From the NCBI RefSeq assembly GCF_900177655.1, contig NZ_FXWK01000001.1, positions 496,001 through 560,000 on the forward strand: 64,000 nucleotides of DNA, read 5' to 3'. This document shows positions 36,367-48,169 of this stretch, piece by piece. Both the position numbers and the translations under genes were made by a program. The notes below the pieces were generated by a model. The model was not told the origin of the DNA, made no database searches, and saw nothing but the letters and a program-made list of their open reading frames with translations. Position 1 is the stretch's first letter, and each line of letters opens with the position of its first letter. The DNA is from Devosia lucknowensis (lineage in GTDB: Bacteria; Pseudomonadota; Alphaproteobacteria; Rhizobiales; Devosiaceae).

Positions 36367-37218
36367 TCACGCAAAGATCAGGAGAACAGCGAGCGCGGCA
36401 ATCTCGCCAAGACCTGCGGCTGCGCCGATGAGGTCCCCGGTCTGGCCGCCGACGAGGCGGCGGCAGAGCGCTGTCCATCCGAGGGCGACCAGGGCCACCG
36501 CGAGGATGGCCGCGATCACCCCGAGCAGGCTCGATGCCGGAGCACCAAGGACAAAGACCAAAAGGATCGCCAACGCTGCACCAACGGCGAAGCGGGACTT
36601 CGGGAGCGTCCCGGCGCTGGCCGAGGCGCCATGGGCGCGGGCAGGCGGCAGGGCAACGGCGACCCACAGCGCGCCCTGGCGCCCGGCAATATTGGCTGCA
36701 AGCCAGAGACCCGCCGCCGCCAGCGGATTGACCACGGCGACGCTGCCGAGCGCCGTGACCCGCAGCAGGAGGAAGAGGCAGAGGGCGGCGACGCCATAAG
36801 TGCCGTGCCGGCTATCCTTGAGAATGGCGAGACGGCGCTCGACGGTGGAGCCGCCAAAGAGGCCATCGGCGGCGTCGGCCAGCGAATCTTCCATCATGCC
36901 GCCACCCACGACGACCATTGCGGCGACGGCAAGGGCCGCAGCGAAATAGCCCGGCAGGCCGAGCCACACGCTGAGCAGCAGGACGATGGGAATTGCCGCC
37001 ATGATCACTGCTGCAAGCGGCAGCGCCATGGCGATGCGCCCGAGGTCGGGTTTCTCATGGGCGGAATCGCCGGTCGGCAGGCGCGAAAAGAAGCGCAGCG
37101 CCATGATCAGGTCGTCCTTGAGCCCAAGGCCGGAACGGGGCGGATCGGGGCGATAGCTGTCACGGCTTTCGCTGGCGATACCGTCATCAGGGGGAGGGGG
37201 CGCCGCGCCGTCCGTCAA
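36367..37218 (-). CDS. cobS: Adenosylcobinamide-GDP ribazoletransferase (cobalamin synthase)
   Basis: Membrane enzyme joining adenosylcobinamide-GDP and alpha-ribazole (phosphate) in the last steps of vitamin B12 synthesis. The 283 residues contain LRFFSRLPTG, the metal-binding EDSLADAADGLFGG and LKDSRHGTYGV motifs, and multiple membrane helices. The N-terminal 30 residues are an acidic/proline-rich extension before the usual start. It is divergent from cobT (66-bp gap), which supplies alpha-ribazole phosphate, so the two form a small B12 lower-ligand locus. Confidence 0.93.
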   Translation of the reverse strand: MTDGAAPPPPDDGIASESRDSYRPDPPRSGLGLKDDLIMALRFFSRLPTGDSAHEKPDLGRIAMALPLAAVIMAAIPIVLLLSVWLGLPGYFAAALAVAAMVVVGGGMMEDSLADAADGLFGGSTVERRLAILKDSRHGTYGVAALCLFLLLRVTALGSVAVVNPLAAAGLWLAANIAGRQGALWVAVALPPARAHGASASAGTLPKSRFAVGAALAILLVFVLGAPASSLLGVIAAILAVALVALGWTALCRRLVGGQTGDLIGAAAGLGEIAALAVLLIFA

Positions 37219-37284
37219 TTGCTTTTCGCTCCGTAATGGGCAACAAGACCGCGCCTTTCCCTACCATAGCATGCCGGATTTGCC

Positions 37285-38307
37285 ATGCCCGCTCTGAACC
37301 CCGCTTATGCCGACATCGTCGATCTCCTGGTTGCCGTTCCCGAAGGGGACGATGCTGCGGTGGCTGCGGTCCGCGAGCGCGATGCACAATTGACCAAGCC
37401 ACCCGGCTCGCTCGGCAGGCTGGAGGAGCTGGTGGAGTTCCTGGCGCGCTGGCAGCACCGTGCCAAGCCGCGTCTCGATAATCCCATGGTCACCATCTTC
37501 GCCGGCAACCACGGTGTGACCGACCAGGGCGTATCGAGCTTTCCGCGTGAGGTGACGGCGCAGATGGTCGCCAACTTCACCAATGGCGGCGCCGCGATTT
37601 CGCAGATCTGCGCGCTGCACGAGATCAACCTGCGCGTATTCGAACTGGCACTGGAGCTGCCCACCGGTGACATTACCCGGGAGCCCGCGCTCGACGACCA
37701 GATGTGCGCCGCCACCATCGCCTATGGCATGGAAGCGGTAGCGGGCAAACCCGACCTGATTTGCCTGGGCGAAATGGGCATCGGCAACACCACCATTGCA
37801 GCCGCCATCAATGCCGCGCTCTATGGCGGTACGGGCGCCGACTGGGTGGGCCGCGGCACCGGCGTCGACGATGCCGGCCTCGCCCGCAAGGCCGATGCGG
37901 TCGACCGCGCGCTGGCATTGCACAAGGATGGCCTCGACCACCCGCTATCGATCCTGGCGCGCCTCGGCGGCCGCGAAATCTGCGCCATGCTCGGCGCGCT
38001 GGTCGCCGCCCGACACCAGAAAGTGCCCGTGATCATCGATGGCTATGTGGCGACGACTGCGGCGGCCATCGCCCACGCGGTCAACCCGGCTGCGATCAAC
38101 CACTGCCTGTTCGCGCACGTCTCGGCGGAGACCGCGCACGCCAGGGCACTGGAGAAAATGGGGCAATCCGGGCTGCTCGACCTGGGCATGCGGCTGGGTG
38201 AAGGCAGCGGCGCAGCGCTGGCGGCCGTGATGGCCAAGACCGCGCTGCACCTGCACAACAGCATGGCGACGTTCGAGAGCGCCGCTGTCAGCGGCAAGTC
38301 GGCCTAG
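37285..38307 (+). CDS. cobT: Nicotinate-nucleotide--dimethylbenzimidazole phosphoribosyltransferase
   Basis: Transfers phosphoribose from nicotinate mononucleotide to 5,6-dimethylbenzimidazole, forming alpha-ribazole phosphate for cobalamin. The 340 residues include the family motifs KPPGSLGRLEEL, FAGNHGVTDQGVSSFP, GEMGIGNTTIAAA, and the C-terminal LGEGSGAALA with the catalytic glutamate (near 307). It is divergent from cobS. Its stop codon overlaps the stop of the convergent gene at 38304 by 4 bp. Confidence 0.95.
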   Translation: MPALNPAYADIVDLLVAVPEGDDAAVAAVRERDAQLTKPPGSLGRLEELVEFLARWQHRAKPRLDNPMVTIFAGNHGVTDQGVSSFPREVTAQMVANFTNGGAAISQICALHEINLRVFELALELPTGDITREPALDDQMCAATIAYGMEAVAGKPDLICLGEMGIGNTTIAAAINAALYGGTGADWVGRGTGVDDAGLARKADAVDRALALHKDGLDHPLSILARLGGREICAMLGALVAARHQKVPVIIDGYVATTAAAIAHAVNPAAINHCLFAHVSAETAHARALEKMGQSGLLDLGMRLGEGSGAALAAVMAKTALHLHNSMATFESAAVSGKSA

Positions 38308-39023
38308 TTCGCGGGCGGGGCCAGCGATGGCCCGCCGGGCGGCGGCGGATCGGCCGGGATGCCGAAGCCGTTGGGGCCCGGCACGACCTGCAGCAGGTCG
38401 ACATTCATCCTCTGGCGGAACCGCAGCACCGCGGCCGCCGCGAGCCGGTTGAGCATGGCCACGTCGCGGTTTTCGACGGCGGTGTTGAGGGCGGCGTGCT
38501 CGACCAGGAAATCGAGGACGTAGCCTTCCGCCAGTTGCTGGCGCTGCATGTCGCCCATCGTGCTGAAGCTCGGGTCGTTGGCGAAGGCGATGCGCAATTG
38601 CCGCTGGACCGAGGCGTTGTCGATCTTAGCCGCGTAGGCGCCGTTGGCGGCGACCCAGTTCAGCACCCAGTAGGACGTCAGCGCGTCGGCGACATTGTTG
38701 GCGGCGAGCCCGTCGCTGGCCACCAGTTCAAGCCAGATGTCGACCGGTGAGCGTTCCTCGAAGGCCGCTGCCAGCCGGTCGCGCGCCTCGAGCCCTGCCG
38801 ACCAGCGGATGCGCTCGAGAAAGTCCCGCTGGATGCGGGCCGATACGGTGGGGGAGGGCCGGTAGCCGGTATCGAACTCTGCGGCTGCCGCAAGCGCAGG
38901 GTCTTCCGCCGGAGCGGTTTGCTCTGCCTCCGCGGGGGCGGGAGCGGCGTCCTGAGCAAGGACAGGCGGGGTCATGAGCGCAAGGAAGGCGGCAAGCAGA
39001 ATCGGTCGTTTGGTCATCGGCAC
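38304..39023 (-). CDS. Secreted protein of unknown function
   Basis: 239 residues with a signal peptide (cleavage probably after VLAQ, near residue 24) and an alanine/proline/glutamate-rich linker (to about 48). An all-helical domain follows, with RDFLERIRW, ALTSYWVLNWVAANGAYAA and LAEGYVLDFLVEHAAL. The C-terminus is proline-rich (PADPPPPGGPSLAPP). The arrangement, a helical domain with a YWVLNW stretch, is reminiscent of DUF6683-like secreted proteins, but I do not recognise it with confidence. An alternative start lies two codons downstream. It converges with cobT and follows the sensor kinase gene start-to-end on the same strand (54-nt gap). Confidence 0.75.
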   Translation of the reverse strand: MPMTKRPILLAAFLALMTPPVLAQDAAPAPAEAEQTAPAEDPALAAAAEFDTGYRPSPTVSARIQRDFLERIRWSAGLEARDRLAAAFEERSPVDIWLELVASDGLAANNVADALTSYWVLNWVAANGAYAAKIDNASVQRQLRIAFANDPSFSTMGDMQRQQLAEGYVLDFLVEHAALNTAVENRDVAMLNRLAAAAVLRFRQRMNVDLLQVVPGPNGFGIPADPPPPGGPSLAPPAN

Positions 39024-39077
39024 TCCAGGCCGCCGATCTTGGCGGGCAAAGCGGCCGAAATTCGACCGCAGAGGCCC

Positions 39078-40595
<1,518 letters not shown>

Positions 40596-40894
40596 GAACT
40601 CTTACTCGTTACTCAATATGCGAACAAAAACGCGCTCGCCACGCTCAGGGCGAAACCTTATGCGGGCCGTGGTTAACAGGGGATGAAATGGTTTTGCCCG
40701 CGTAGCCCGCAAACGCGGGGTCTCCGCCGAAAAGGTGTGGCGAGCGACGGGCAGACATGGTTAAGATTGCGTTGAAACGACACCACGAATGTCTTGGGCA
40801 ATTTTATTGCGCCAAATTGCGCGATATGGCACTGCTTCTGGCGCGCGCCGTCCAAATTCTCGGCGCATGAGAAATCTGATTTCAAGAGGCCTGA
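40596..40894. promoter_or_regulatory. Divergent control region with ATTGCGC direct repeats upstream of the Lrp-type gene
   Basis: 299 bp between the kinase and Lrp-family gene starts. Two copies of ATTGCGC begin at 40806 and 40816, exactly 10 bp apart and so on the same helical face. GGGCAATTTTATTGCGCC around them also forms a partial dyad. Lrp-family regulators commonly bind such repeated AT-rich sites in front of their own genes. The rest of the region shows nothing clear. Confidence 0.35.
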
Positions 40895-41380
40895 ATGGCG
40901 TTGGACAAGATCGACCGTAAAATTCTGACGCTCCTGCAAAAGGATGCGACCATGCCCGTGGCGGAAATCGGTCGCAAAGTCGGGCTCAGCACCACACCCT
41001 GCTGGCGCCGGATCCAGAAGATGGAAGAAGACGGCGTCATTCAGCGCCGCGTCGCCGTGCTCGATCCGTCCAAGGTCAATGTCGGCGTGACGGTGTTCGT
41101 CTCGGTCAAGACCAACGAGCACAACGACGCCTGGATGCGCAAGTTCTCCTCGGTCATCGACGAGTTCCCCGAGGTCGTGGAATTCTACCGCATGAGCGGC
41201 GACGTCGACTACCTGATGCGCGTGGTCGTGCCCGATATCGGCGCCTACGACACGTTCTACAAACGTCTCATCGGCAAGATCAACCTGACCGACGTCAGCT
41301 CGGCCTTCGCCATGGGCCAGATCAAGTACACGACGGCGCTGCCGCTCGATTTCGCCATCATCAGCGACGACGACAAGTAG
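40895..41380 (+). CDS. Lrp/AsnC-family transcriptional regulator
   Basis: 161 residues: N-terminal helix-turn-helix (LDKIDRKILTLLQKDATMPV, then IGRKVGLSTTPCWRRIQKME) and C-terminal RAM ligand-binding domain (VTVFVSVKTNEHND, VVEFYRMSGDVDYLMRVVV). Lrp/AsnC proteins form octamers and respond to amino acids. AAGAGG precedes the ATG. The VOC-family gene starts 6 nt after its stop, so both are probably one transcript; control of amino-acid catabolism is possible. Confidence 0.93.
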   Translation: MALDKIDRKILTLLQKDATMPVAEIGRKVGLSTTPCWRRIQKMEEDGVIQRRVAVLDPSKVNVGVTVFVSVKTNEHNDAWMRKFSSVIDEFPEVVEFYRMSGDVDYLMRVVVPDIGAYDTFYKRLIGKINLTDVSSAFAMGQIKYTTALPLDFAIISDDDK

Positions 41381-41386
41381 GGCGCG

Positions 41387-41788
41387 GTGCTGATCGGCTT
41401 CGAACATGTCGGCATCACGGTGGGCGACATGGATCGCGCCATCGGCTTTTACTGCGGCCTTCTCGGGCTCCGGCTGGCGATGCGCACCTCGAGCGCCGGC
41501 GGCGAGCTGGCATTTCTCGATGCTGGCGGCGGCATGCTGGAAGTGGCGGCTCCGGTTCCCGCCGCCGGGCGCTTCCGCGACGTGCCGATGAGCGAAGCGG
41601 GCATGCGCCACCTGACCTTCGCCTTCGACGACGTCGACGGCATGATCGAGACGCTGGAAGCCGAGGGCATCGAAATCGTCGAGCGCCCGCGCAAGGCCTA
41701 CAACACCGAAATGGTCCGCCGCGTCGCCTTCGTGCGTGATCCCGACGGGATTCTGGTCGAACTGGTCGAGCGCGCGCCGGGCCGTTAG
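41387..41788 (+). CDS. VOC-family glyoxalase/methylmalonyl-CoA epimerase-like protein
   Basis: 133 residues with GTG start, two beta-alpha-beta-beta-beta repeats. Likely metal ligands are seen at FEHVGI (His), MLEVA (Glu), MRHLTFAF (His) and ILVELVE (Glu), so it may be catalytic. The pattern is compatible with glyoxalase I, methylmalonyl-CoA epimerase or a dioxygenase-like member; none can be chosen. It is translated together with the upstream Lrp-type regulator (6-nt gap). Confidence 0.85.
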   Translation: MLIGFEHVGITVGDMDRAIGFYCGLLGLRLAMRTSSAGGELAFLDAGGGMLEVAAPVPAAGRFRDVPMSEAGMRHLTFAFDDVDGMIETLEAEGIEIVERPRKAYNTEMVRRVAFVRDPDGILVELVERAPGR

Positions 41789-41803
41789 TTGTCCCTCAAC
41801 AGC

Positions 41804-43258
41804 CTAGCCGTCGCTGGACGGTTCGTCGGTGCTGTTCGTGCGGGTGACGCCTTGCAGGTGGTAGCGCACGCCTTCGGGCAGATAGTGGGTCTTTCCCATG
41901 CCTTCGAAATAGGACGGGACCACGCGATCGGTCAGTTTCGAGCCGAAGCCCGCGCTCGATGGCGGGATGACCGCAGGACCGTGGCTTTCGATCCAGTCGA
42001 AGTCGAAGGTCCGATCAGGTCCGGCCGTCCAGCGGATGGCGACGCGGCCAGCAATCGAGCTCAACGCACCATACTTTGCCGCATTGGTGGCCAGCTCGTA
42101 GATGGCCAGCGACAGCCCAACCGCCTGCTGGGCTGAAATCACGATTGAGGGGCCTTCGATGCTGATCTTGCCCTCGTCGCCGATATGCGGATCGATCGCT
42201 TCGCGCACGATCTCGGCGAAGTCAGTGTCGCCACCCTGTTGCGTGATCAGTGCCTGCGCGCGCGCCATGGCCTGAATGCGGGCCGAGACGATTTCACCGG
42301 CGTCTTCGAGGGAAGGGGCGTTGCGCAGGCTCGCGGCGACCACGGCGCTGATGACCGCCATGATGTTCTTGACGCGATGCACCATCTCCTGCTGCAGCAC
42401 GCGCTGCTGCTCTTCGTTCTGCTTGCGCTCCGTGACATCGGTGAAGACGGACGCGATACGGTCGCCGCCCAGGGGACGGATGCGATTTTCGAACCAGCGC
42501 CCGCCTGCCTTTTCGGAATTGACGTGAAGCAGGGATTGCCCGGTCTCGAGCACGGTGCGGAAGGCCGGCAGCATTTCACGGTTGAGGTCGGGCATCAGCT
42601 CGCCCAGGCGCTGGCCGAGAATGGCATCGGGCGAGAGGTCGACGAGGCGCTCGAAGGCCGGATTGACCTCTTCGAAGCGGATGTCGGCGACCTCGCCGGC
42701 ATCCGTCCGGACCGCTTCGGCAATGTAGTAACCTTCCTGCATGTCCTCGAACAGGCGCCGATACTTGAGCTCGGAGACGCCGACGGCGATTTCGCGCTCG
42801 ACCACCAGCGCGAGGCTTTCGAGCACCCTTCGGTCGTGCTCGGTCCAGACGCGCGGGACCGTATCTATGGCGGCGAGCGCACCGACCAGTTCCCCGGTTG
42901 GAAGGGCGATCGGAACGCCGAGATAGGCGCGAACCCCGAGATCGGCGATCGCGTGATTGGTGCTGACCAGTTCGTGGAGATTGGCGTCGACGACTTCCAG
43001 CGGCTGTTCCCGTTCGACCACGTGCTGGCAGAACGAGTGCGTCATCGGCGTCTCACCGCGGCTATCCCAGGGCGAGGGCAGGCCGCAATGCCCGGCAAAA
43101 ACCTGACGGTCTTCGTCGACGATGGAGATGATCGCCACCGGTACTTGCAGCGCCACGCGCACATGCTCTGTCAGGTGATGGAACTGTTCCCGGCCAGAAC
43201 GGTCGAGCAATCCGGATTTCCGGATCGCGGAAACTCTTGGAGAGATAGTATTGGGCAT
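41804..43258 (-). CDS. GAF-PAS HWE-family sensor histidine kinase (soluble)
   Basis: 484 residues, no membrane segment. A GAF domain (about 25-160; VAIISIVDEDRQVFAGH, PMTHSFCQHVV) is followed by a PAS domain (about 165-290) and an HWE/HisKA_2-type kinase core. The phospho-acceptor motif is MVHRVKNIMAVISAV, the N box is ELATNAAKYGALS, and the family WxE motif appears in DWIESHG. HWE kinases often feed the PhyR-EcfG general stress pathway or light responses in this group. The PAS/GAF ligand is unknown; I see no clear LOV cysteine motif. The start at 43258 avoids a 19-codon upstream extension. Confidence 0.87.
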   Translation of the reverse strand: MPNTISPRVSAIRKSGLLDRSGREQFHHLTEHVRVALQVPVAIISIVDEDRQVFAGHCGLPSPWDSRGETPMTHSFCQHVVEREQPLEVVDANLHELVSTNHAIADLGVRAYLGVPIALPTGELVGALAAIDTVPRVWTEHDRRVLESLALVVEREIAVGVSELKYRRLFEDMQEGYYIAEAVRTDAGEVADIRFEEVNPAFERLVDLSPDAILGQRLGELMPDLNREMLPAFRTVLETGQSLLHVNSEKAGGRWFENRIRPLGGDRIASVFTDVTERKQNEEQQRVLQQEMVHRVKNIMAVISAVVAASLRNAPSLEDAGEIVSARIQAMARAQALITQQGGDTDFAEIVREAIDPHIGDEGKISIEGPSIVISAQQAVGLSLAIYELATNAAKYGALSSIAGRVAIRWTAGPDRTFDFDWIESHGPAVIPPSSAGFGSKLTDRVVPSYFEGMGKTHYLPEGVRYHLQGVTRTNSTDEPSSDG

Positions 43259-43391
43259 GCTGGCGGACCTGACTGGACGGGGCGCCAGCCCGCCGTAGAT
43301 ATAGTATCGCGCCAAACCTGCAATGGGTCTTGCGTCCCATGATCAGGTCCGTGGCGTTTGATTGCCTCGGAGCGGCTGTCTTTAACCTGGG

Positions 43392-44405
43392 TTAACCCCC
43401 AGTGACGCTCATGTGTCGGGCGACTGCAGGCTCGGCATGAGTTCGGTCGAGCACGAAATCGTGTCCCTTGGGCTTGATCAGCATGGCATGATCAAGCGCC
43501 GCGTCGAGCGCTTCGGGCCCACCGCTGCGCAATGCATCGCGCAGGTTCACCTGATCATCCTGCCCGAGGCACAGATAGAGCTGGCCGGTTGCGGTGAGGC
43601 GCACGCGATTGCAGCTCTCGCAGAAATTGTGGCTCATCGGGGTGATGAAGCCCAGCGTGCCGCCGGTTTCTGCCACATGCACGTAGCGCGCCGGGCCGCC
43701 CGTACGCTTGGCGAGCCTGGTGAACGTATAGCGCTGGGCGAGACGATCATGCAGTTCGCGGAGGGGGAGGTGGGCGTCAACCCGGTCCATGCCGACATCG
43801 CCCAGCGGCATGCCCTCGATCAGGGTCAGTCCCATGCCCTGTCCATGAGCCCAATCCATCATCGGTTCGATTTCATGGTCGTTGACGCCGCGCATCGCCA
43901 CCATGTTGATCTTGATCTCGAGGCCGGCTGCCTGGGCAGCGCCGATGCCCGACATGACATCCTCGATGCGGCCGCGCCGCGTGATCTGCCGGAAGCGCTC
44001 GGCATCGAGCGTGTCGAGCGATACATTGATGCGTCTCACCCCCGCGGCGTGAAGGCCCTGGGCATGCCTGCCCAATTGGCTGCCATTGGTGGTGAGGGTG
44101 AGTTCGTCGAGCCCGTGTCCGATCCGGCTGCCCAGGCTTTCGACGAGGGCCATGATGTCGCGACGGACCAGTGGCTCTCCGCCGGTAAGGCGGATGCGGG
44201 TCGTGCCACGGGCGATGAAGGCGCCGGCAATGGCCTCTACCTCCTCGAAGCTGAGTACGTCCTTCTTGGGAAGAAACGTCATGTCCTCCGACATGCAGTA
44301 GACGCAGCGGAAGTCGCACCGGTCCGTCACGGAAATACGCAAATAGGATATGCGCCGGCCAAAGCCGTCGATCAGCGGACGTTGCGGGGCGGGTGAGCCG
44401 GTCAT
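43392..44405 (-). CDS. moaA: GTP 3',8-cyclase MoaA
   Basis: Radical SAM enzyme for the first step of molybdenum cofactor synthesis. The 337 residues carry the SAM-cluster motif CDFRCVYC (Cys30, Cys34, Cys37), the GGEP motif ([12 protein letters not shown]), the second cluster's cysteines ([20 protein letters not shown], near 264-281) and the essential C-terminal GG. The length is normal. No other moa gene is adjacent. It lies downstream of the L,D-transpeptidase gene but is separated from it by a terminator. Confidence 0.96.
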   Translation of the reverse strand: MTGSPAPQRPLIDGFGRRISYLRISVTDRCDFRCVYCMSEDMTFLPKKDVLSFEEVEAIAGAFIARGTTRIRLTGGEPLVRRDIMALVESLGSRIGHGLDELTLTTNGSQLGRHAQGLHAAGVRRINVSLDTLDAERFRQITRRGRIEDVMSGIGAAQAAGLEIKINMVAMRGVNDHEIEPMMDWAHGQGMGLTLIEGMPLGDVGMDRVDAHLPLRELHDRLAQRYTFTRLAKRTGGPARYVHVAETGGTLGFITPMSHNFCESCNRVRLTATGQLYLCLGQDDQVNLRDALRSGGPEALDAALDHAMLIKPKGHDFVLDRTHAEPAVARHMSVTGG

Positions 44406-44454
44406 GCGCCTAATCTAGCCATCAATCGTCGCAGAGCAAAGCGCCGGAAAAGCA

Positions 44455-44479
44455 AAGGGCCGCCAAATCGGCGGCCCTT
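44455..44479 (-). terminator. Rho-independent terminator after the L,D-transpeptidase gene
   Basis: Read on the minus strand, a 10-bp perfect stem (AAGGGCCGCC/GGCGGCCCTT) with a 5-nt loop is followed by TGCTTTT. It lies 23 nt beyond the L,D-transpeptidase stop and before moaA. Confidence 0.82.
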
Positions 44480-44501
44480 CGTCAAAAACTTTGCGATCAG
44501 G

Positions 44502-45092
44502 TCAGTGATTGACGATGATCTTGGCGCCGACCTGGACGCGCTCGTAAAGGTCGGTGACGTCTTCATTGGTGAGGCGGATGCAGCCCGAGGAGACTGCCTG
44601 GCCGATGGACCAGGGTTCGGACGTGCCGTGCACGCGATAGAGTGTTGAGCCGATGTAGAGGGCGCGGGCGCCGAGTGGGTTTTCCGGACCGCCAGGCATA
44701 TAGGCCGGCAGGTCGGGAACGCGCTTGCGCATAGCCGGGGGCGGGGTCCAGCCGGGCCATTCGGCCTTGCGGGTGATGCGATGCGTGCCGCTCCAGGTGA
44801 AGCCGTCGCGGCCGACGCCGATGCCGTACTTCATGGCCTTGCCGTCTTCGAGTACGAGATAGAGGCGGCGCTCGCCGGTTTCGATGACGATGGTGCCGGG
44901 GCGCTGGTTGGTTTCGTAGTCCACAACCTGCTTCTTGATCGGGCTGCCGCCACGCGGATTGGCGGTCGCGGTGCGCTCTTCGAACTGGTTCGTGTCGGGG
45001 TTGTACCAGACGGCGGCGGTTGCCGGCGCGGCGACACTTGCTGCGAGCAGGATCGACAGAACGATCGCCAGTGCAGTCTTAAGGATGCTCAT
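44502..45092 (-). CDS. L,D-transpeptidase (YkuD domain), periplasmic
   Basis: 196 residues with a signal peptide (cleavage near ATAA, residue 27) and a YkuD domain. Catalytic residues are visible: His155 in YRVHGTSEPW and the SSGCIRL motif with Cys171 and Arg173. Such enzymes form 3-3 cross-links in peptidoglycan or attach proteins to it; L,D-cross-linking is prominent in polar-growing Rhizobiales. The region up to rpiA (45093-45339) contains divergent promoters, including TTGACA at 45285-45290 for rpiA. Confidence 0.93.
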   Translation of the reverse strand: MSILKTALAIVLSILLAASVAAPATAAVWYNPDTNQFEERTATANPRGGSPIKKQVVDYETNQRPGTIVIETGERRLYLVLEDGKAMKYGIGVGRDGFTWSGTHRITRKAEWPGWTPPPAMRKRVPDLPAYMPGGPENPLGARALYIGSTLYRVHGTSEPWSIGQAVSSGCIRLTNEDVTDLYERVQVGAKIIVNH

Positions 45093-45339
45093 GCTTTCAC
45101 TTGGCCTCTAAATGCGCTGGCATGATTCGTGCCCGCGACGTCTTGCGCTCTTTACTTTGATTACGGTTGTCCCGGAAGCGTCGTGCCACTTTCCGGCCGC
45201 ATCTGCGACATGATCGCCATATTTGTGTTGCCAGCCGGTTACACTGGTCGCTCACCAAACCGTGATCGTCAGCCAAAGGTCGGCTTGACAGTAGAGCTTT
45301 GCGGCTGCCAAACCCCGCTCGATCATTTGGGAGGGTGCC

Positions 45340-46041
45340 TTGAGCGAAGCCTTGAAACGTGAAGCGGCCGGCAGGGCCGTTGCCGAAATCCGCTCCGGCA
45401 TGAAAGTGGGGCTGGGAACGGGCTCCACGGCACGGCATTTCGTCGACCTCCTCGGCGAAAAAGTTCGCGCCGGCATGGACATCGTCGGCGTACCGACCTC
45501 GGAGGCGACGGCGAGCCAGGCGCGCGAATGCGGCATTCCGCTTTCCGATCTCGACACGCTGGCGCGGCTGGACGTCACCGTCGACGGGGCCGACGAGATC
45601 GATGGTGATCTCAACCTGATCAAGGGCGCAGGCGGCGCATTGCTGCGCGAGAAGATCGTCGCCGCTGCATCCGACGCAATGATCGTCATTGCCGACGACA
45701 CCAAGGTCGTTGAGGCTCTGGGCGGCCGCTTTCCGCTACCGGTGGAGGTCAATCGCTTCGGCCTCGGAGCCACCCGTGCCCTGGTGCAGCGTCTGGTGGA
45801 TGGCCACGGCACGGACGGCTGGGTGAAGCTGCGCGGGGAAGAGGCCGGCACCCCGTTCGAGACCGACGGTGGACATCTCATTCTCGATGCTTTTTTTGGC
45901 CGCATTTCGCAGCCAGAAGCGCTGTCGAACGAGCTTTTGAACATCCCGGGCGTTGTCCAGCACGGCTTGTTCCTGAATATGTGCCGCAAGGCTTATGTGG
46001 CGACGCCGAATGGCGTAGAAACACTTCTCAAGGGCAACTGA
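45340..46041 (+). CDS. rpiA: Ribose-5-phosphate isomerase A
   Basis: Interconverts ribose 5-phosphate and ribulose 5-phosphate in the pentose phosphate pathway. The 233 residues contain VGLGTGSTARHFVDLL, VTVDGADEIDGDLNLIKG, GGALLREKIVA and the closing TDGGHLILDA. The start is TTG at 45340 with the strong Shine-Dalgarno GGGAGGG 4 nt before it; no upstream ATG is available in frame. The DUF2059 gene follows after about 19 nt, so they are probably co-transcribed up to the terminator at 46602. Confidence 0.95.
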   Translation: MSEALKREAAGRAVAEIRSGMKVGLGTGSTARHFVDLLGEKVRAGMDIVGVPTSEATASQARECGIPLSDLDTLARLDVTVDGADEIDGDLNLIKGAGGALLREKIVAAASDAMIVIADDTKVVEALGGRFPLPVEVNRFGLGATRALVQRLVDGHGTDGWVKLRGEEAGTPFETDGGHLILDAFFGRISQPEALSNELLNIPGVVQHGLFLNMCRKAYVATPNGVETLLKGN

Positions 46042-46060
46042 CCAGGTGGTACGGGACAAG

Positions 46061-46582
46061 ATGGCTTTCTGGAATATTCGCAACTGGGCGCAGGGCGTCC
46101 GCATCATGGCCGTGCTGGCAGTGGTCGCTGGCGCCGTCGCTCCCGCCGTGCAGGCGCAGGAAGTGGCGCCCGAGCAGCTGGCCCTGGCACGCAAATATAT
46201 CGACCTGACCGATCGCGGCGCCGTTTTCGAGACCACCGTGGTCGAGATCGGCATCGACACGATGCGCCAGATCGTGACGCAGAACCCGGAAATCCAGGAA
46301 CAGACCGACGAAGTCATCGGCGACGTCATCAAGGATTACAATGGCCGCAAGGGTGAGCTGCTCGACCAGTTCGCCCGCGTCTACGCCATCTACTTCACGC
46401 TCGAGGAACTGACGGCGATCGTGGCCTTCTACGAGTCGCCCACGGGCCAGAAGCTGGCCCAGGCCAATGCCGAACTCAACACCGACATCCGCCGTGTGCT
46501 GCAGGTCTACACCAACAACCTGCGCACCGAATTCTTCGCCAAGGTCCGCGCCGGACTGCGCGACAAGGGCGTCGAGCTCTAG
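46061..46582 (+). CDS. DUF2059-domain secreted protein
   Basis: 173 residues with a signal peptide (cleavage near VQAQ, residue 34) and a helical DUF2059 domain, marked by FTLEELTAIVAFYESPTGQKLA, the family's signature near the C-terminus. The molecular function of this domain is not known. A GTG 5 codons upstream is an alternative start. It lies between rpiA and a terminator, as a second gene of a likely two-gene transcript. Confidence 0.88.
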   Translation: MAFWNIRNWAQGVRIMAVLAVVAGAVAPAVQAQEVAPEQLALARKYIDLTDRGAVFETTVVEIGIDTMRQIVTQNPEIQEQTDEVIGDVIKDYNGRKGELLDQFARVYAIYFTLEELTAIVAFYESPTGQKLAQANAELNTDIRRVLQVYTNNLRTEFFAKVRAGLRDKGVEL

Positions 46583-46601
46583 GAAGCGCGACGACAGGTT
46601 C

Positions 46602-46630
46602 AGACCCCGCCTTGTGCGGGGTCTTTTTTT
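46602..46630 (+). terminator. Rho-independent terminator after the DUF2059 gene
   Basis: A 9-bp stem (AGACCCCGC/GCGGGGTCT) with loop CTTGT, followed directly by six to seven T residues, 19 nt after the stop. This is a textbook intrinsic terminator. Confidence 0.93.
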
Positions 46631-46717
46631 ATGTCACGCCGACACCATATTCATCGGTATTAGACGATGAATGCGACGACGTGCTGTGATGCGCCAATTC
46701 GCTTGCGGGGCTGAGAA

Positions 46718-48091
<1,374 letters not shown>

Positions 48092-48169
48092 CCCTTTCGC
48101 CCTTGTTTGCTCCGTCCGGCCTTGGTATTCCGCCCTCGCTGAACCAAGCCTGCGCAAGGAGCGCCCGAA

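Noticed and set aside
35581..37236. 551-codon plus-strand open frame opposite the protease and cobS genes
   Set aside because: The minus strand carries DTGAS and CobS motifs in proper frames; the plus frame has shadow composition.
43382..43395. TTAACC-TG-GGTTAA palindrome as a CtrA binding site upstream of the HWE kinase
   Set aside because: The CtrA consensus needs TTAA-N7-TTAA and this has six bases between; it also overlaps the moaA stop codon, so it may be coincidence.
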